Shown here: positions 23,120 through 34,868 of the stretch, one piece after another
How positions within the stretch are numbered: position 1 is the first letter of the stretch
Layout of the letters: the number at the start of each line of letters is the position of its first letter
From: Cinnamomum chago
Taxonomy: Eukaryota; Streptophyta; Magnoliopsida; Laurales; Lauraceae
Assembly (NCBI GenBank): GCA_038049695.1
Contig: CP142461.1
Span: forward strand, 28,837,001-28,901,000
Length of the DNA: 64,000 bases
Direction: 5' to 3'
Made by a program: the position numbers and the translations under genes
Notes under the pieces: generated by a model
Databases searched by the model: none
The model's input: only the letters and a program-made list of their open reading frames with translations
Told to the model about the DNA's origin: nothing

Positions 23120-23640
23120 TAAAAATTCAGGGGATAGAAAATCGGGAAGGGAATTTGAAGAACCTTTTATAAATTCGATATCAAAATAAAAAAATAGCAA
23201 GTAAAGCTTGTCATCTAGCAAAACTTTGTTTTGATACAAGATTTTTAACATCATTTTCTAAAACTTCTTTTGCAGATTTGCAATCAATTTGTAAAAGGAA
23301 TTTTTGATTTAAAATATCACTTTGAAATTTGAGTATGCATGAAACTATGGCATGGCAAGGACTTCTTTCTTTATTGTAGAATAATTTTGTTGAGTTGTAT
23401 TCCAAGTGCCGGAATAGAATCTAACGATTTGTTCATTTGATTGAGCATTTCTTTGCAGCCGGATTCCACCAAATCCTATTTCAGAGGCATTTGTCTGTAT
23501 AATTTTAAAAAGATCTGGATTTGAAATATTTAGACATGGCAAGAATTTAACTTTTTTTTTTCCTTTTGAATTGCTTCTGTATGTTGAGGAGTCCATTGAT
23601 CTGCAGAATCTTTTATGCATTTTTGTAAAAGATTTCTTTC
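23120..23640 (-). pseudogene. Caulimovirid RNase H (copy B)
   Basis: Two open frames (23620-23345 and 23405-23211) carry QTNASEIGFGGI (the family has TDAS; Asn replaces the first catalytic Asp), then QIVRFYSGTWN, NYSTIKKEVLA, LLQIDCKSAKEVL and FDIEFIKGSS with the terminal PDFLSRE. Loss of the Asp plus the frame changes means no activity. Confidence 0.85.
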
Positions 23641-24430
23641 TTTAGAGAGGTTATGGTAGAAATCAAATACATAATTTAGACATCCTAAAAACCTTTGTAA
23701 TTGTTTTTTTATCTATTATTTCATCAAGAAAATTATTAGCAAACTTGATGACTCTTTCAACAGGAGTTACTATTTTATTTATTATTTTATATCTAAGAAA
23801 ACCTATTTCTGTTTGAAAAAACTTTATTTTTCTTTGAGAAAGAACTAAACCATTTTTCTTAATGATCCACTTGAAAGTTTTTAAACGCTTCCCATGTTCA
23901 TCAATGGATTGAGAGAAGAATTAAATATCATCAATGTATACAATTGAGAAAATTTTATAAGGGTGAAAATTTTCATTCATCATTTCTTGAAAAATTGAAG
24001 GAGCATTTTTTAGCCTAAAAGGCATAACATTCCATTCATGATGTCCCAAAGGGACAATGAAGGCAATTTCATAGCGATCTTTTTCTTCAACCTGTATTTG
24101 CCAGAAACCTGACTTAAGATCGAATTTTAAAAAGATAAAAGCTTCATATAAGCGAGTAATAAGATCTTGTTTATTAGGAATTGGATATTTGATTGGTTGA
24201 AGAATTTTATTTAATGGTTTATAATTGATTACGAGGCGGGGAGCCCCACGTTCCTTTTCAGGAGCATTTTCTACATAAAAAGCTACACAACTCCAAGGAG
24301 AGTGTGATTTACGAATTAACTTCTTTTGAAGAAGGTCTTTAATTTCTTTATCACATAATTCTCAGAGTCGGGGACTCATTTGAGATGGTCTAGCTTTAGT
24401 AGGAATATCTCTTTCATTAAATGTAGAAAT
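23640..24430 (-). pseudogene. Caulimovirid reverse transcriptase (copy B)
   Basis: In order it shows SHSPWSCVAFYVENAPEKER, PRLVINYKPLNKI, FLKFDLKSGFWQIQ (first catalytic Asp), PLGHHEWNVMPFRLKNAPS and the YIDD active site (about 23926-23940), followed directly by a stop. The thumb/connection part KKNGLVLSQRKIKFFQTEIG follows. All core motifs are recognisable, but stops and frame changes interrupt the frame. It would copy pregenomic RNA to DNA. Sequence style is caulimovirid rather than Ty3, supported by the linked movement protein. Confidence 0.88.
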
Positions 24431-25341
24431 GTATGGCAGGGATGCCGTGTGTTTTTTTCTATGCCAAAAGGCAGAAGGAATTTCAGAACAACATTCTTAT
24501 TAATGAGGTTTGAAAATTATTAAGTTTAGATTCAAAATCTTTTAATTCTAATTGATCTTTGATCCGACAAAGAATAATGTCATTTTTAAGATTCTCAATA
24601 TATTTTTCTTTATGAGATATGAGCAGATTAATTTGATTTATTCTTCCAAGATTTGAAAGTATAGAAACAAGTTTAAAATTAAGATTTGAAGTTTTATCAG
24701 AGTATTTATCTTCAAAGAATCTGAAATATTTTATTATTTTATCTTTATTTGAGATGTTTTTTATTATGTCAAGAACTAATTCCTCTTGAGCACTTAATAT
24801 ATTTATATATGAAAATGAGGGATTAAATATACTTTCTTTTGCTTGATTAAATATTGTACTTTCTTCTTTTCTTTTTTTGTATAGAGTTTTCTATTCTAGA
24901 TGAAAGTGATGAATCAGATGTATAATTTTCTTAATATGGGATTCTTGTTCTCTGTCAATTTGTCTTGGGTTTGGATTCAGTTGAACATTTGTATGGAGTA
25001 GCATTTAAGTCTTCAGTGATGAGTTTGGAGTTTGGTTTCAATGGAACATTTTTTAATGGAGTAGCATTTATTTCTTTATATTTTATTGTAGAGAAAGGAG
25101 GTTATACCGATTTGATTTTACCCATTTCTGTTTCCCATGATTGTGTGGATTTATTAATTGTCATAATAGTTCATTTTTTTTATTTATTTTTGACGAAAGC
25201 CAATCAAAGAAAGGAATATTTCTTCGCTCTTGATTCATTTGGTCATACCATAAGACTTTTACTTGAGATCTTTCAAATTTAGAAGATTTTGTAAAAAAAT
25301 CATTTTGTCTTTGGATGTTTTAATAGATCTTGTTGAAGGTA

Positions 25342-26470
25342 TTATTTATCTATTATGAAATCACTTACTTCTTCATCAGTTTCATGAATAAAACAGATTG
25401 TGTTTATTAAGGCATCAAAACCGGACTCAAATAATCTAACTAATTGTATATCTACAACTTTTGTTTCTGAATAAACAGGGAAGGCTATATTTGATGGATG
25501 GATAGATGGTGATTTCGGGATAGATTTATGAAAAGAGAAAGTGGTTGATCTATAAGATCCAGCTTCCGAAGGGATTGATTTTTTTGTAAATGAAAAGTAT
25601 AATCTTGGCGTATTAGTAAGATTTGTTGTTACTTTTCCATCTGGATGTTCTGTAACTGACTCAACATCATCTTGAAGTTTAGGGGTTTTTGGTTGAACTT
25701 CTTCGAGCTCCCATCTACCAGAAAGATTCAAATCTTCCCAAGCTATGGATTTAGGCGTGGTGACTTTATTTTTGAAATTTGTAAGGAATAAAGTAGTTAC
25801 TCCTTTTATTTGTGATGAATAAGCAATTTCAGGGACAATTGTATTCAATATTTTATAATAAATTCTATATACAATTGCAACATTTTGTGATTGAGGTTTC
25901 ATATTGAATCCTTTTGTGTGGATGCCTAGAGCGATAGCTTCAAAAGCACCTAGATCATAAAGTGGTACAATGAAATTAGGAAAGCAATTAAAAAAGACAG
26001 GGCCATCATGAAGACTGGTTTCTACCATCCCTATTAGGGAATCTTTGAATGATTCATGTCTTTTATCTCGAATATAAGGGAGACGATATATTCAAACCAA
26101 CTCTGGTTAATGGCTTTATTGCAACTTACATAAGTCCTATATGCATGTATTTATATTTTGATTTATGCATGTCAATTCTTTCCAAAGGAATTAAATGTAA
26201 ATTTTCTTCATTTTGTTGTATTGATAGGGTTTCTTTAATTGTTTTTATTACATAATCTGATTTTATTTTGAAAGTTCCTTCTTTATATATTTTTCTCAAA
26301 GAGACTTTAGGAATTGTCTCATCTTGGATTGATTTTTCTATATCATCAAAACTTATTTCTTCTAAATTTCTAATTGAAATTTTAATATATTGTTGGCATG
26401 ATGGATGATGATGCAGAAGAAGAAATTGAAACTGTGTTAAAAGATGAATTTCTTTTTAATGATCTAAAAA
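25342..26470 (-). pseudogene. Caulimovirid movement protein (copy B)
   Basis: The 228-aa open frame (26028-25342) begins SLHDGPVFFNCFPNFIVPLY and includes NVAIVYRIYYKILNT, motifs of the caulimovirid/30K-type cell-to-cell movement protein. The N-terminal part continues upstream in another frame (about 26390-26040; FDDIEKSIQDETIPKVSLRK and LERIDMHKSKYKYMH). A Pro/Ser-rich C-terminal tail follows (FHKSIPKSPSIHPS). In live viruses it modifies plasmodesmata. It is the best preserved viral ORF here but is split by a frame break near 26030. Confidence 0.8.
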
Positions 26471-26828
26471 TTATAGACATTGTTAATTAATAATTATCAC
26501 AAATTAGAATTATTGGTGGCCTGTCAACGATCTTACGCCTACAAAAGCCCTAAATGCTCTCCTGGCTAACGGATAACAAAAGCTAGGCGACAAGAGGCCT
26601 CGGACCCAAACCACTTTTTGTAGCAACAACAATTAATTAACTCTGTCAAGTCTTAATAGATAAAAAATCTGAATTGCATCTAACTAACATAGGTTCGATT
26701 CAACTAAGCAATCACCATACAAATAAACAACGAAAGAAAGTGACATGATGAATGCAAATTTGCAAAAGCATTAAAGCCTATACTTCATTGATAATGAAAA
26801 TATCTTACAAGGAGAGAAAACTGGTGTG

Positions 26829-26840
26829 GCTCTGATACCA
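26829..26840 (-). other. tRNA-Met primer binding site of caulimovirid copy B
   Basis: The minus strand reads TGGTATCAGAGC, the exact complement of the initiator tRNA-Met 3' end, preceded by AATT. In caulimovirids this marks the genome origin, just upstream of the first ORF as seen here. An unrelated LTR element could also supply it, but no LTR adjoins. Confidence 0.75.
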
Positions 26841-26989
26841 AATTCACGACCGAGATCGAACCAGAGGACTCTCCCTAGACTAAACTAAAAGAAAGGGAAA
26901 AAGCGGAAGGCAAAATGAAAATTAACAAAAAAAAAAAAAAAAGGGAAAAAGCCGAAATGCCCATATTTGAATGAGTCCGGGTCTACTGT

Positions 26990-27335
26990 CGTGACTCGTG
27001 AGTGGGATGTATGGATTTCCACTATGGGGCCTACATAATGATGATCCAAACTATTCAAGATGAATGCCATCCACTAAATTAACTTCTCCTCAAATTTCAC
27101 TTCAATAGGAGGGCCCTACTGTGAGATTGAGCGCGACTGATAATGGGATTGAGCATATGATTAATAATACATATCAATCATGTGTTCAATATTGTAGAGG
27201 AGTCAATTCCTATTGAAGTGAAATTTGAGGATATGTAACTAAAGATGATGGCATTCATATTAAATGGTCAAAGTTATCATTGGGTGGACACCACAGTGGA
27301 GTTATAAATACTTATGGTAAGCGTGCAAGAGTCAT
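26990..27335. mobile_element. Palindromic MITE, ~345 bp
   Basis: 26990-27107 is inversely repeated at 27205-27335. Shared blocks are GATGAATGCCAT, CTCAAATTTCACTTCAATAGG and the outer GACTCKTG. Only about 95 bp separates the arms. No ORF. The TSD is unclear. Confidence 0.75.
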
Positions 27336-27750
27336 CAATCCTAACCTGTTGATGGTCCTGCTGGATCTTATCATAGTTGCAAGCATTTCAAATAATTTCA
27401 CATGATCAAGTCTCCTGATAAAGTTTGGCCTGAAACGATTCTGTCAGGAATCTAAACTAGCTATACACTCAGTTTTGTGAGTAGGCCAGATTCCTAGGAT
27501 TATACTCCTAAAGTAAATATAAGCTGATAAGCTGATATTTTGAAGATGGTTCTATTATACCAATAAAAACTACGGTTCATTTGGACATCCATAAACTCAG
27601 AAAAACAGTAGATTGAGCAGTTATCTTCACCATCTACTGAACAGTGATCCATATATATTCAAACAGCTATATAGGAGGGTTTGTATGTGCACCTAATGAT
27701 TTGTTCTCGGCTGTCTAGAATCGAGTGTCCCTCAAGCTCAGGGCTAAAGA
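27336..27750. other. Non-coding, nothing recognised
   Basis: No domain-bearing ORF or repeat pair was found between the MITE and the 3' LTR of the next element. Confidence 0.4.
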
Positions 27751-28112
27751 TGCAGGCCCTAGGGTTAGGTCTTGCATGGAAGTGTTGAAGCACAATCTAC
27801 ACCAAAGCGCGTGTCCAAAGACACTTAAGAAGTCTCCACAAAGATGATAACGAGAACGCAACTAAATGAAAAAAATCCAATTTTAATTAATCAACTCTCT
27901 TAGTATTTCTTCTCTACAATGTCATATAAATAAGAAACATAACTTAGGGCCTAAGAAACCTAATAAACTATCTTAGGAAATAGAATAAGAATCCTAATGG
28001 AATTGGAAAATAAATCCTATTTACAACTCTTAAATAAAATTAGAATTCTAATAACAAATAAAACCTAAAACTACTTGGGCCCACATATGTGGCCTGAGGT
28101 CCACCTGCATCA
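27751..28112 (-). repeat. 3' LTR of the small LTR element
   Basis: Aligned to 31217-31582 by eye; about 85-90% similar. It ends CCCTAGGGCCTGCA. Confidence 0.85.
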
Positions 28113-28173
28113 TTTTCCCCGGCTTGGTAAAAACTCGACCTCTACTTCAGTAAATGTCAACCTGAGTCGAAGA

Positions 28174-29050
28174 TCAATCGGACGAACTTCCGATCCATTG
28201 GTTGAACTGTAGCTTCTGGGTAAATGGCCATAATTTGAGAATGTGGGAGCAAATCATTAGATGTTTCAATTGATAAATATGCACCATCAAGTCACAATAT
28301 CTGACTAGTCGCTGGTCATCTCCAAGTTTACATTGTTGATCCCCAAAGAAAAAATCAATATGAGAAATAATGTGGGGAATTTCAACAAATGATGCTTCTT
28401 CTTTAGCTGCGTGTATATCACCATTACCCATAGAAGTATCTTCCTTTAGCTTCTCAGTCTGAATATCTTCTGCCACTGGTTCCTCAACATGGTGGTCCAC
28501 TATTATTTGAGGTAACCGTCCATCTTGAGACATAACTTTGCCCATGTAAGATCGTTTAAGCATACGTTCCACACGAATTGCTTCCCAATATGCCTCGTCA
28601 ATGGTCTCGCAGTGACGCATTCTCTCCACTATATCATGTCTTTAGCCTTTTACAAAACTAATGAAATCATGATCCCCATCATCCTCCATACCACATGCAT
28701 CTTGGAGCCTTGAAAATTGGTCGAATATTAAAAAACAGACAACTCTTCTTGTTTCAAATAAGAAAATTGCTGAAAATAATCTTCATTCTCAGCATACCAT
28801 ATGCCATATTTAAGTGCATATTTGGTTCTTTGAAGCACATTGTAGAATTTACTAATATGGAACTTCATCTTGGATTTAAGAATGGAATGACATAATCTAT
28901 AGATCTGCTTTCCCCGAACACACCAGAGAAAACTGATTGGAAATATGACTTCAGAAGTGCCCGATATTTGCTGAAACAATTCTGGACTTCAGATGTGCCC
29001 GATATTTGCTGAAACAATTCTGGACATTTGATTTGGTCAAACTGCACCTT
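28174..29050 (-). pseudogene. Degenerate gag-like ORF of the small LTR element
   Basis: The 151-aa open frame (28629-28174) starts MERMRHCETIDEAYWEAIRV, resembling the end of a Ty3-type gag domain where a helix precedes the linker, followed by an acidic Glu-rich tail (VEEPVAEDIQTEKLKEDTS). Upstream frames (28979-28728) add KYGIWYAENEDYFQQFSYLK. A 40-bp segment near 28948-29030 (GCCCGATATTTGCTGAAACAATTCTGGAC) is tandemly doubled. No protease, RT or integrase follows. Confidence 0.55.
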
Positions 29051-29607
29051 GGCAGGTCACATAGTAAGAAAAGAATAGATATCCCGGAGCCAAAAAGGAC
29101 AATCAACGGATCCTATTTCCATCCAATTTATTTATGTTCATTATAGTTACAAGAGATGGTTAGAAATCCTTTATTTTTACAACCCGATCACTCTTTTGAC
29201 ATTGAAATAATGAATTTTGATTAGTATACCATTTTTTCTACACATTCGTCTCCACTACATAATACAGAACATAATAGAGAATAGTTATGATTCACGGAAA
29301 AAAAAAGGAATTGATGATCCACTCACAAGAGAACCCTTTCCCACATCAGGCACTATAATATTTTTAACGTCTAACGTCTAATATTGACTATGCTGATGTA
29401 CACATACTATACTTCTGTTTTTCTACCACAACTCTTCAAAGCAGGCAAACCTTAATATGGATCAGATCTGACTCATTATGGACCAGGACTTGAACCAAGT
29501 CCACTCAGGCCCACCGATGGCTCGGGTGCAATGGTTCCCTTTGTGTACTTGTCTCTGCCTCGTTCTAAGCACAAGAAGGAAAATAAGAAAGGGTAAGGGT
29601 TCAACCC

Positions 29608-30981
29608 ATGGTTCAAAATCTCAGTCTCGGTCGCGGTATCGGCCGGGCCGAAAAACCGATATGATATTGGTATCGGTCGCGGATATCAGTCCGTCGCGGT
29701 CATCGCGGTATGAATTTTTTTTTTAATCCAAAAAAATTTGCAAAAATATCCAAAAAATCTAGAATATTAGAAAATGCTGGAAAACAATATTTGCTTCCAT
29801 TAATAACAACAATAAATCAAAATCTCGGTCACCTTAAGTTATAAGTCCTGTCTGTGTCGCTACTGTCACAGTTCACTGTCTTTTCCAGTATTTTATATAA
29901 TGCAAACATTATAGATGCTCATGATCAATTTATTAGTGTAAAATATAAGAAAATAAAGATAACATATCAATCATCATTTAATACTAACTTAATCATCAAA
30001 TAAAGTTGTGAAATTCAAGACCCAAAAGATTAGTGACCAAGATAGTGAGTTAGTGACTGAGATAGACAAATCATAAAGCACTTGGGCATCAACATATTTA
30101 TGATGAGATCCCCAAAAAATGATATATTATAATTCAAATATTAAAAAATCCGAAAATAAAATAATTAAAATAAAAATCTAAATCATGTTTATGACTATGA
30201 GTAGATGTAGATCTATCATCTACACACTATTAATAAGCCATTAAGCCTTTGGTATCACAAATATCCTAACAAGTAACAACAATTATTTTTTGACAACAAA
30301 AATTAATAAAATCATTTTCAAAATCCTAAATATATAGATCTAACATAAAAGTATGTAGATCTATCATTTACACACCATACAATGATCATGAATCATTAAA
30401 ACATATTTATGATGAAATCCCCAAAAATTGAAATATTATAATTCAAATATTAAAAAATCCGAAAATAAGAAAAAAGTTCAAAATCATGTGTATGAGTATA
30501 TCTGACATGAAAGTATGTAGATCTAACTTCTAAATGAAGAAAACAACACAATTACACAAGTGAGAAAGTGACAAACCTCTATGTTTCATCTATAAAAATA
30601 AAAAAAAGAAAAAAGAAAAAAGAAAAAAAAAACACATAATATGCTTTAAGTTGATTTCCTCTTTTACCTTAGATAATATTTTCTTCAAAAAATAGAAGTG
30701 AGATTTGAAAATATGCAAGAGGGATGGTGGCTGCTGCTGTGGCTAATAAGGAGTTGAGAAGAGAGGAGAAGAAGGTGAAAATGGGGGAAAAAAATATAAA
30801 AATTAGGGTTTTCACCCTTTTATACATATCTCGGCCGATATTTTGGAAATATCGGCCGAGATATCGAAAAAACAGATATGAACATCATCTCGGCCGAGAT
30901 GGGCCGAGATTTTGAAGAAAAAAATCGATACCGATATCTCAGTGAGATATCGGTTCGGTATCGGCCGGTTTTTAAATCCAT
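29608..30981. mobile_element. 1.37-kb GATATCGG-rich DNA element with ~9-bp TSD (MULE-like candidate)
   Basis: GGTTCAACC flanks both ends (29598-29606 and 30982-30990). A neighbouring tandem copy of the flank (31068-31090: AAGGGTTCAACCTTTGTTATCC) shows the unoccupied form. Termini are ATGGTTCAAAATCTC and, reverse-complemented, ATGGATTTAAAAACCGG. Both subterminal zones are full of CGGCCGATATC-type short palindromes. The interior is AT-rich and non-coding. A nine-base duplication points to Mutator-like transposition; the weak TIR leaves this open. Confidence 0.65.
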
Positions 30982-31201
30982 GGTTCAACCTATGTTATCC
31001 AGAGAGAGGTCCCCTTTGTGTACTTGTCTCTGCCTCGTTCTTAGTACAAGGAAAATAAGAAACGGTAAGGGTTCAACCTTTGTTATCCAGAGAGCTGGCT
31101 GATGGCTTTGGTCCTTGGAGTATGGACGAAGGCAGATGATGATGGCGATGACGGAGGTGTTGCTCGATGACCGAAGATAGATCGAAGCAAAGTGAATATT
31201 C

Positions 31202-31213
31202 GCTCTAATACCA
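31202..31213 (-). other. tRNA-Met primer binding site of the small LTR element
   Basis: TGGTATTAGAGC on the minus strand, one mismatch to the standard site, three bases downstream of the 5' LTR. Confidence 0.8.
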
Positions 31214-31216
31214 AAT

Positions 31217-31582
31217 TGATGAAAGCCCTAGGGTTAGAGCTTGTGTGAAAAGTACTCAAAAGCACAAAGGGATGCCAAAGCACGTGTCCAAAAACACTTC
31301 TAGTCTCTACAAAGACAATAACGAGGACGCAACTCAATGGGAAAACCCAAATTTAATTAATCAACTCTCTTAAAATTTCTTCTGTACAATGTCATATAAA
31401 TAAGAAACATAACTTAGCGCCTAACAAAACCTAATAACCTATCTTAGGAAATAAAATAAGAATTCTATTGGAATTGAAAACTAAATCCTAATTACAACTC
31501 TTAAATAAAATTAGAATTCTAATAATAAATAAAACCTAAATCTACTTAGGCCCTACACGTGGCATGAGGTCCATCTACATCA
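31217..31582 (-). repeat. 5' LTR of the small LTR element
   Basis: It starts TGATGTAGATGGACC (31582 downward) and ends GGGCTTTCATCA. Contains ATATAAATAAG, a possible TATA region. Confidence 0.85.
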
Positions 31583-32321
31583 GCCAAGGGCTCTTTCGCT
31601 GGGCTGGGAAATACTCTGGGTTATATAAAACCAAAAAAAAAAAAAAAAAAGCACTATCAAATGATTACCTGCCATGCGTCGGAGTAAACCCAGAAGTGGG
31701 AAGAACCTAAGCAACATCGATCCTCTTATTGCAGGTAATCAAGCATACAGAAAACTATATTTTAAAACACTGGTGAGATGCCCATTTGCAAACATATGGG
31801 GAGCTATCATTTCAATCATACAAGAGCCCACAGGAAGCCTTTGGACACCGTCTCAGAGAATTTTTCTCATGGTTATTACATTCTTCTGAATCATAGACAA
31901 TCTAAGGTTTTGCTTAAAGGGAGACCCAGGCAAGTAACAAAACAACATAAAAGCCTACTAAAAACCCAGACCAATTGATTGCAGATTCGAAACCCAAATC
32001 TTCCTCATTTCTGTAAGCAAAAAGCACATATCATCCACAAATAAAGACCAAATGGTGTTTCTACAGAAATTTTGGCTGCGAAAAAACTGGGAAATTTAAA
32101 CAAAATTTTCTCTTATATAGCAGACAACAAAAGGGGTAGACTCGGCAGGACAGACACAACTGCAATAGTGTTGTCATATAGGGATAGGTACCCACCTGAC
32201 TTCCAAATCAAGATGGCCACATTGAAATTGTGGTATTTAGGCCGTGGCATGGTTGAAGCTGTCTGTAAATAACCACCTGCCCACCCGGGTACATACATGT
32301 AGCTCATTGAGTGCATTGGTC
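31583..32321 (-). other. Region downstream of NOP2 stop; 3' UTR not delimited
   Basis: It follows the NOP2 stop codon on the minus strand and runs to the LTR element. It should contain the 3' UTR and poly(A) site, but I see no clear AATAAA on the minus strand. Short open frames here have no domains. Confidence 0.4.
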
Positions 32322-34832
32322 CTACCCTTTCTTACCACGTGAAGCTTTCCTTTTTCTCATAGCCTCCCTCTTCACTTCTCTGCAAAGATCGATGCAATCA
32401 AATAAGCAGTTACCAATCAGTTCAACATCAACAGGTGCGACTGCTGGTAATTAACTTAAGAATACACACATAAGTTGCGGCAATGTACAAGATTTTTTAT
32501 CATTTTCATGTCATTATGCATAATTAGACTAAGCTAGCCATCAAATGGAAGATCCAGAAAGGGCAGCTATCAAAACAGAACACGGAACATGCAGGGAATG
32601 GGAATAGAAGTCCATTAAACAGATTATTAAGATCGAGATGTTTCATTTTCTGAGCTACTTTCCACATTTCAAATGTGACGACTTTGGACCAATCCATAGT
32701 TGGGAACTCATGGCAAAAGGAAACAAAACAGTTGGAAGCCAACCATTCATCAATGGTTGATAGGGCACAACATAAAATAAACACACACCTAACCATCCAA
32801 TAGGTGGTGGCTTCGTGAAGGGTTTGTGGTGTAGTTTTGGCCTACACTTCTGGATAGACTCAAACAGGTTGTCTAATTGTGCAGTTTTTGTGGCATTGCC
32901 CAATAACCATGGGGCTCACTGAAGCAGCAGCAGGGTAACAGCTTACAAATTGCAATGACCACTCAGGCCACAATGAGGATGAACATGGTTTGGCCTCAAA
33001 ACACATCTTAGTGACACTCCAGAGCAGAGTTGGATTGAGGTGATTGACAATTGCTGGGCCTTGGAGGCTATTACTCCAAGATAAGCTCCTTCCCAACTGG
33101 GATTTTCAAGTTCAATTTTGATGCAAGCGAAGTAGGTGACTCGGGCGAGGCAAGAATTAAAGGTGATATGTGTGATTCCAGCAAGGTTGCGCACTGCTTA
33201 TCAGGGCCAACTGGCAGCTAGGTAATCAATGAAGCAGAATTGTTAGCAATGGTGGCAAGGTTGCATGAGGCATTTAACTTAAGGTCATTTCCACTTGTAT
33301 AGTGGGATGGGTGGCAGATTTAAGTAGGGAAACAATGGATGTATCTTTGACAGAGTTGCAACAGGGCTAATAGGTATTCATCCACAGTCCTCACAAGAAC
33401 TTACGGTGCAGCCACCTTTCTAGCAAACGAGGAATGTAGTCCCCAGTCCCCACCCCTTATCATTGCTTTGAGCCATGTAGTGATGAGAGACCTGTGGTTT
33501 TTACCTCTCTGGTTTCCAACACATCTAACATCTTATTTAAATAAACATAATCTTTTTTGAAAAAGGGGAAAGAAAACTACTTCCTCATGAATTAAAAATA
33601 GTAAGTTTTAAAGCTGACACCGGACCTTGCTTTTGAGATTTCCTCTCTGGATAGGAATTTCCTTTTCTTCCTTTCTCTAGCTGTGGGTCGGGATTCTTCA
33701 GTTCCATTTTCTTTCACTGTTTTCTTCAAAACACCATTTGCCTCCTTCATCTTATCTCGAAGACCTTTAGGTTGCAGAGATTTTTGTACTGGAATGCTCT
33801 TTTCCTCATCATTACTGTTATCAGGAGCAGCTGCCTGTTCCACCGTCTCTGATGGGTCGGATTGTTTTGAAGGTGGTTTTGTATTACTCATCTTCTTTAA
33901 CTGAGAGAATCAAGGAAAATGGAATCCACATCACTCGATGTTGAATTAATTTATAATTCTTAACATTGCCAACGTATTTTTCCAAAGTATTTAGATAGCA
34001 ATAAGGTTCACTAACTGCTTAAATCCCAGGCCCATAAATCTAGAAGCAGACTCATCTGGTTGCCTACATGTTATGCAAACATGGACGCATTAAGGCAGCC
34101 AATGGTCCACATTCAAGTACAAAGGGAGTGTGAAATGATGAGTTAACTGATTAATTTTCAAGTGAAGGTGTTTACACTGTCTCCCTGCCTAAGTTACATT
34201 GAAGTACTTGTATGCATGAAAATATTTGCATAAGTTTCCTGTGCCATATCCAACCGATGACCTACAAACAAACAGTTTTAAAAAAAGATAAAAGAGGTTT
34301 CTCTTTTTGAGTGGTTAATGGGCAATGAAGCCACCACAATGACAGCCAGAAGTCCAGGTCACCGGCCAAACAAGTCCAGGTGTCCAATATGTGAGTTGGC
34401 CTCATGTCAGTACACCTTCCTAATGTGGATTTGACTTATCACTAAAATTGAACTAAGGTTTTTTAATTACCATTAAAAAATCAATTGTTTGAAACAATAT
34501 CTACAGAAAGAACAATAAAAAAATAAAAAAATAAATAAAAACCAACTATGCATTCTGGATAGAGAGACACCTTGGCCACAAAAAAACCATCCATGTTATG
34601 AACATGAGGATAAACCCGCCTTGTTTTTTCTAATGAGGGATGAAACCGATGCTCCCTAAAGCGTATAAATCTGAGCAAAACAGAACATTATTAGAGTGGA
34701 GATAATTTACCAAAGAGGTTGTAACTTATATTATAAACACTAGAAATTACCCAGGCCGAGCGAAATCCAGACCACATGGAACAAGTTGAACATCTCTCCT
34801 TCTGAGTGCATAGTCTATAACTGCTTCATTCT

Positions 34833-34868
<36 letters not shown>

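Larger units (their letters stand above)
21526..26840 (-). mobile_element. Endogenous caulimovirid copy B (primer site, movement protein, RT-RNase H, downstream ORF)
   Basis: The order on the minus strand is a perfect 12-nt tRNA-Met primer site (26840-26829), movement protein (about 26470-25342), a decayed stretch (25330-24430), reverse transcriptase with YIDD (about 24430-23640), RNase H (23620-23120), downstream ORF (23104-22460) and coiled-coil-like ORF (22321-21809). This is the gene order of Caulimoviridae. The capsid centre and zinc knuckle present in copy A are not seen here. Stops and frameshifts occur in every domain. It lies opposite to copy A with about 1.4 kb between the arms. Confidence 0.88.
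27751..31582 (-). mobile_element. Small LTR retrotransposon with two ~365-bp LTRs
   Basis: The direct repeats are 31217-31582 (5' LTR) and 27751-28112 (3' LTR). Both begin TGATGYAGRTGGACCTC on the minus strand and share long AT-rich blocks (GTCATATAAATAAGAAACATAACTTAG). The primer site TGGTATTAGAGC lies at 31213-31202, three bases past the 5' LTR. A purine run GCCGGGGAAAA precedes the 3' LTR. The interior keeps only a gag-like remnant (28174-29050), a 5' leader and an inserted DNA element. Flanks show no matching 5-bp duplication. Probably Ty3-like, judged from gag style, and non-autonomous. Confidence 0.85.

Noticed and set aside
10637..26840. Intact, potentially active caulimovirid
   Set aside because: Every ORF in both copies has stops, frameshifts or deletions, and the first RNase H catalytic Asp in copy B is replaced.
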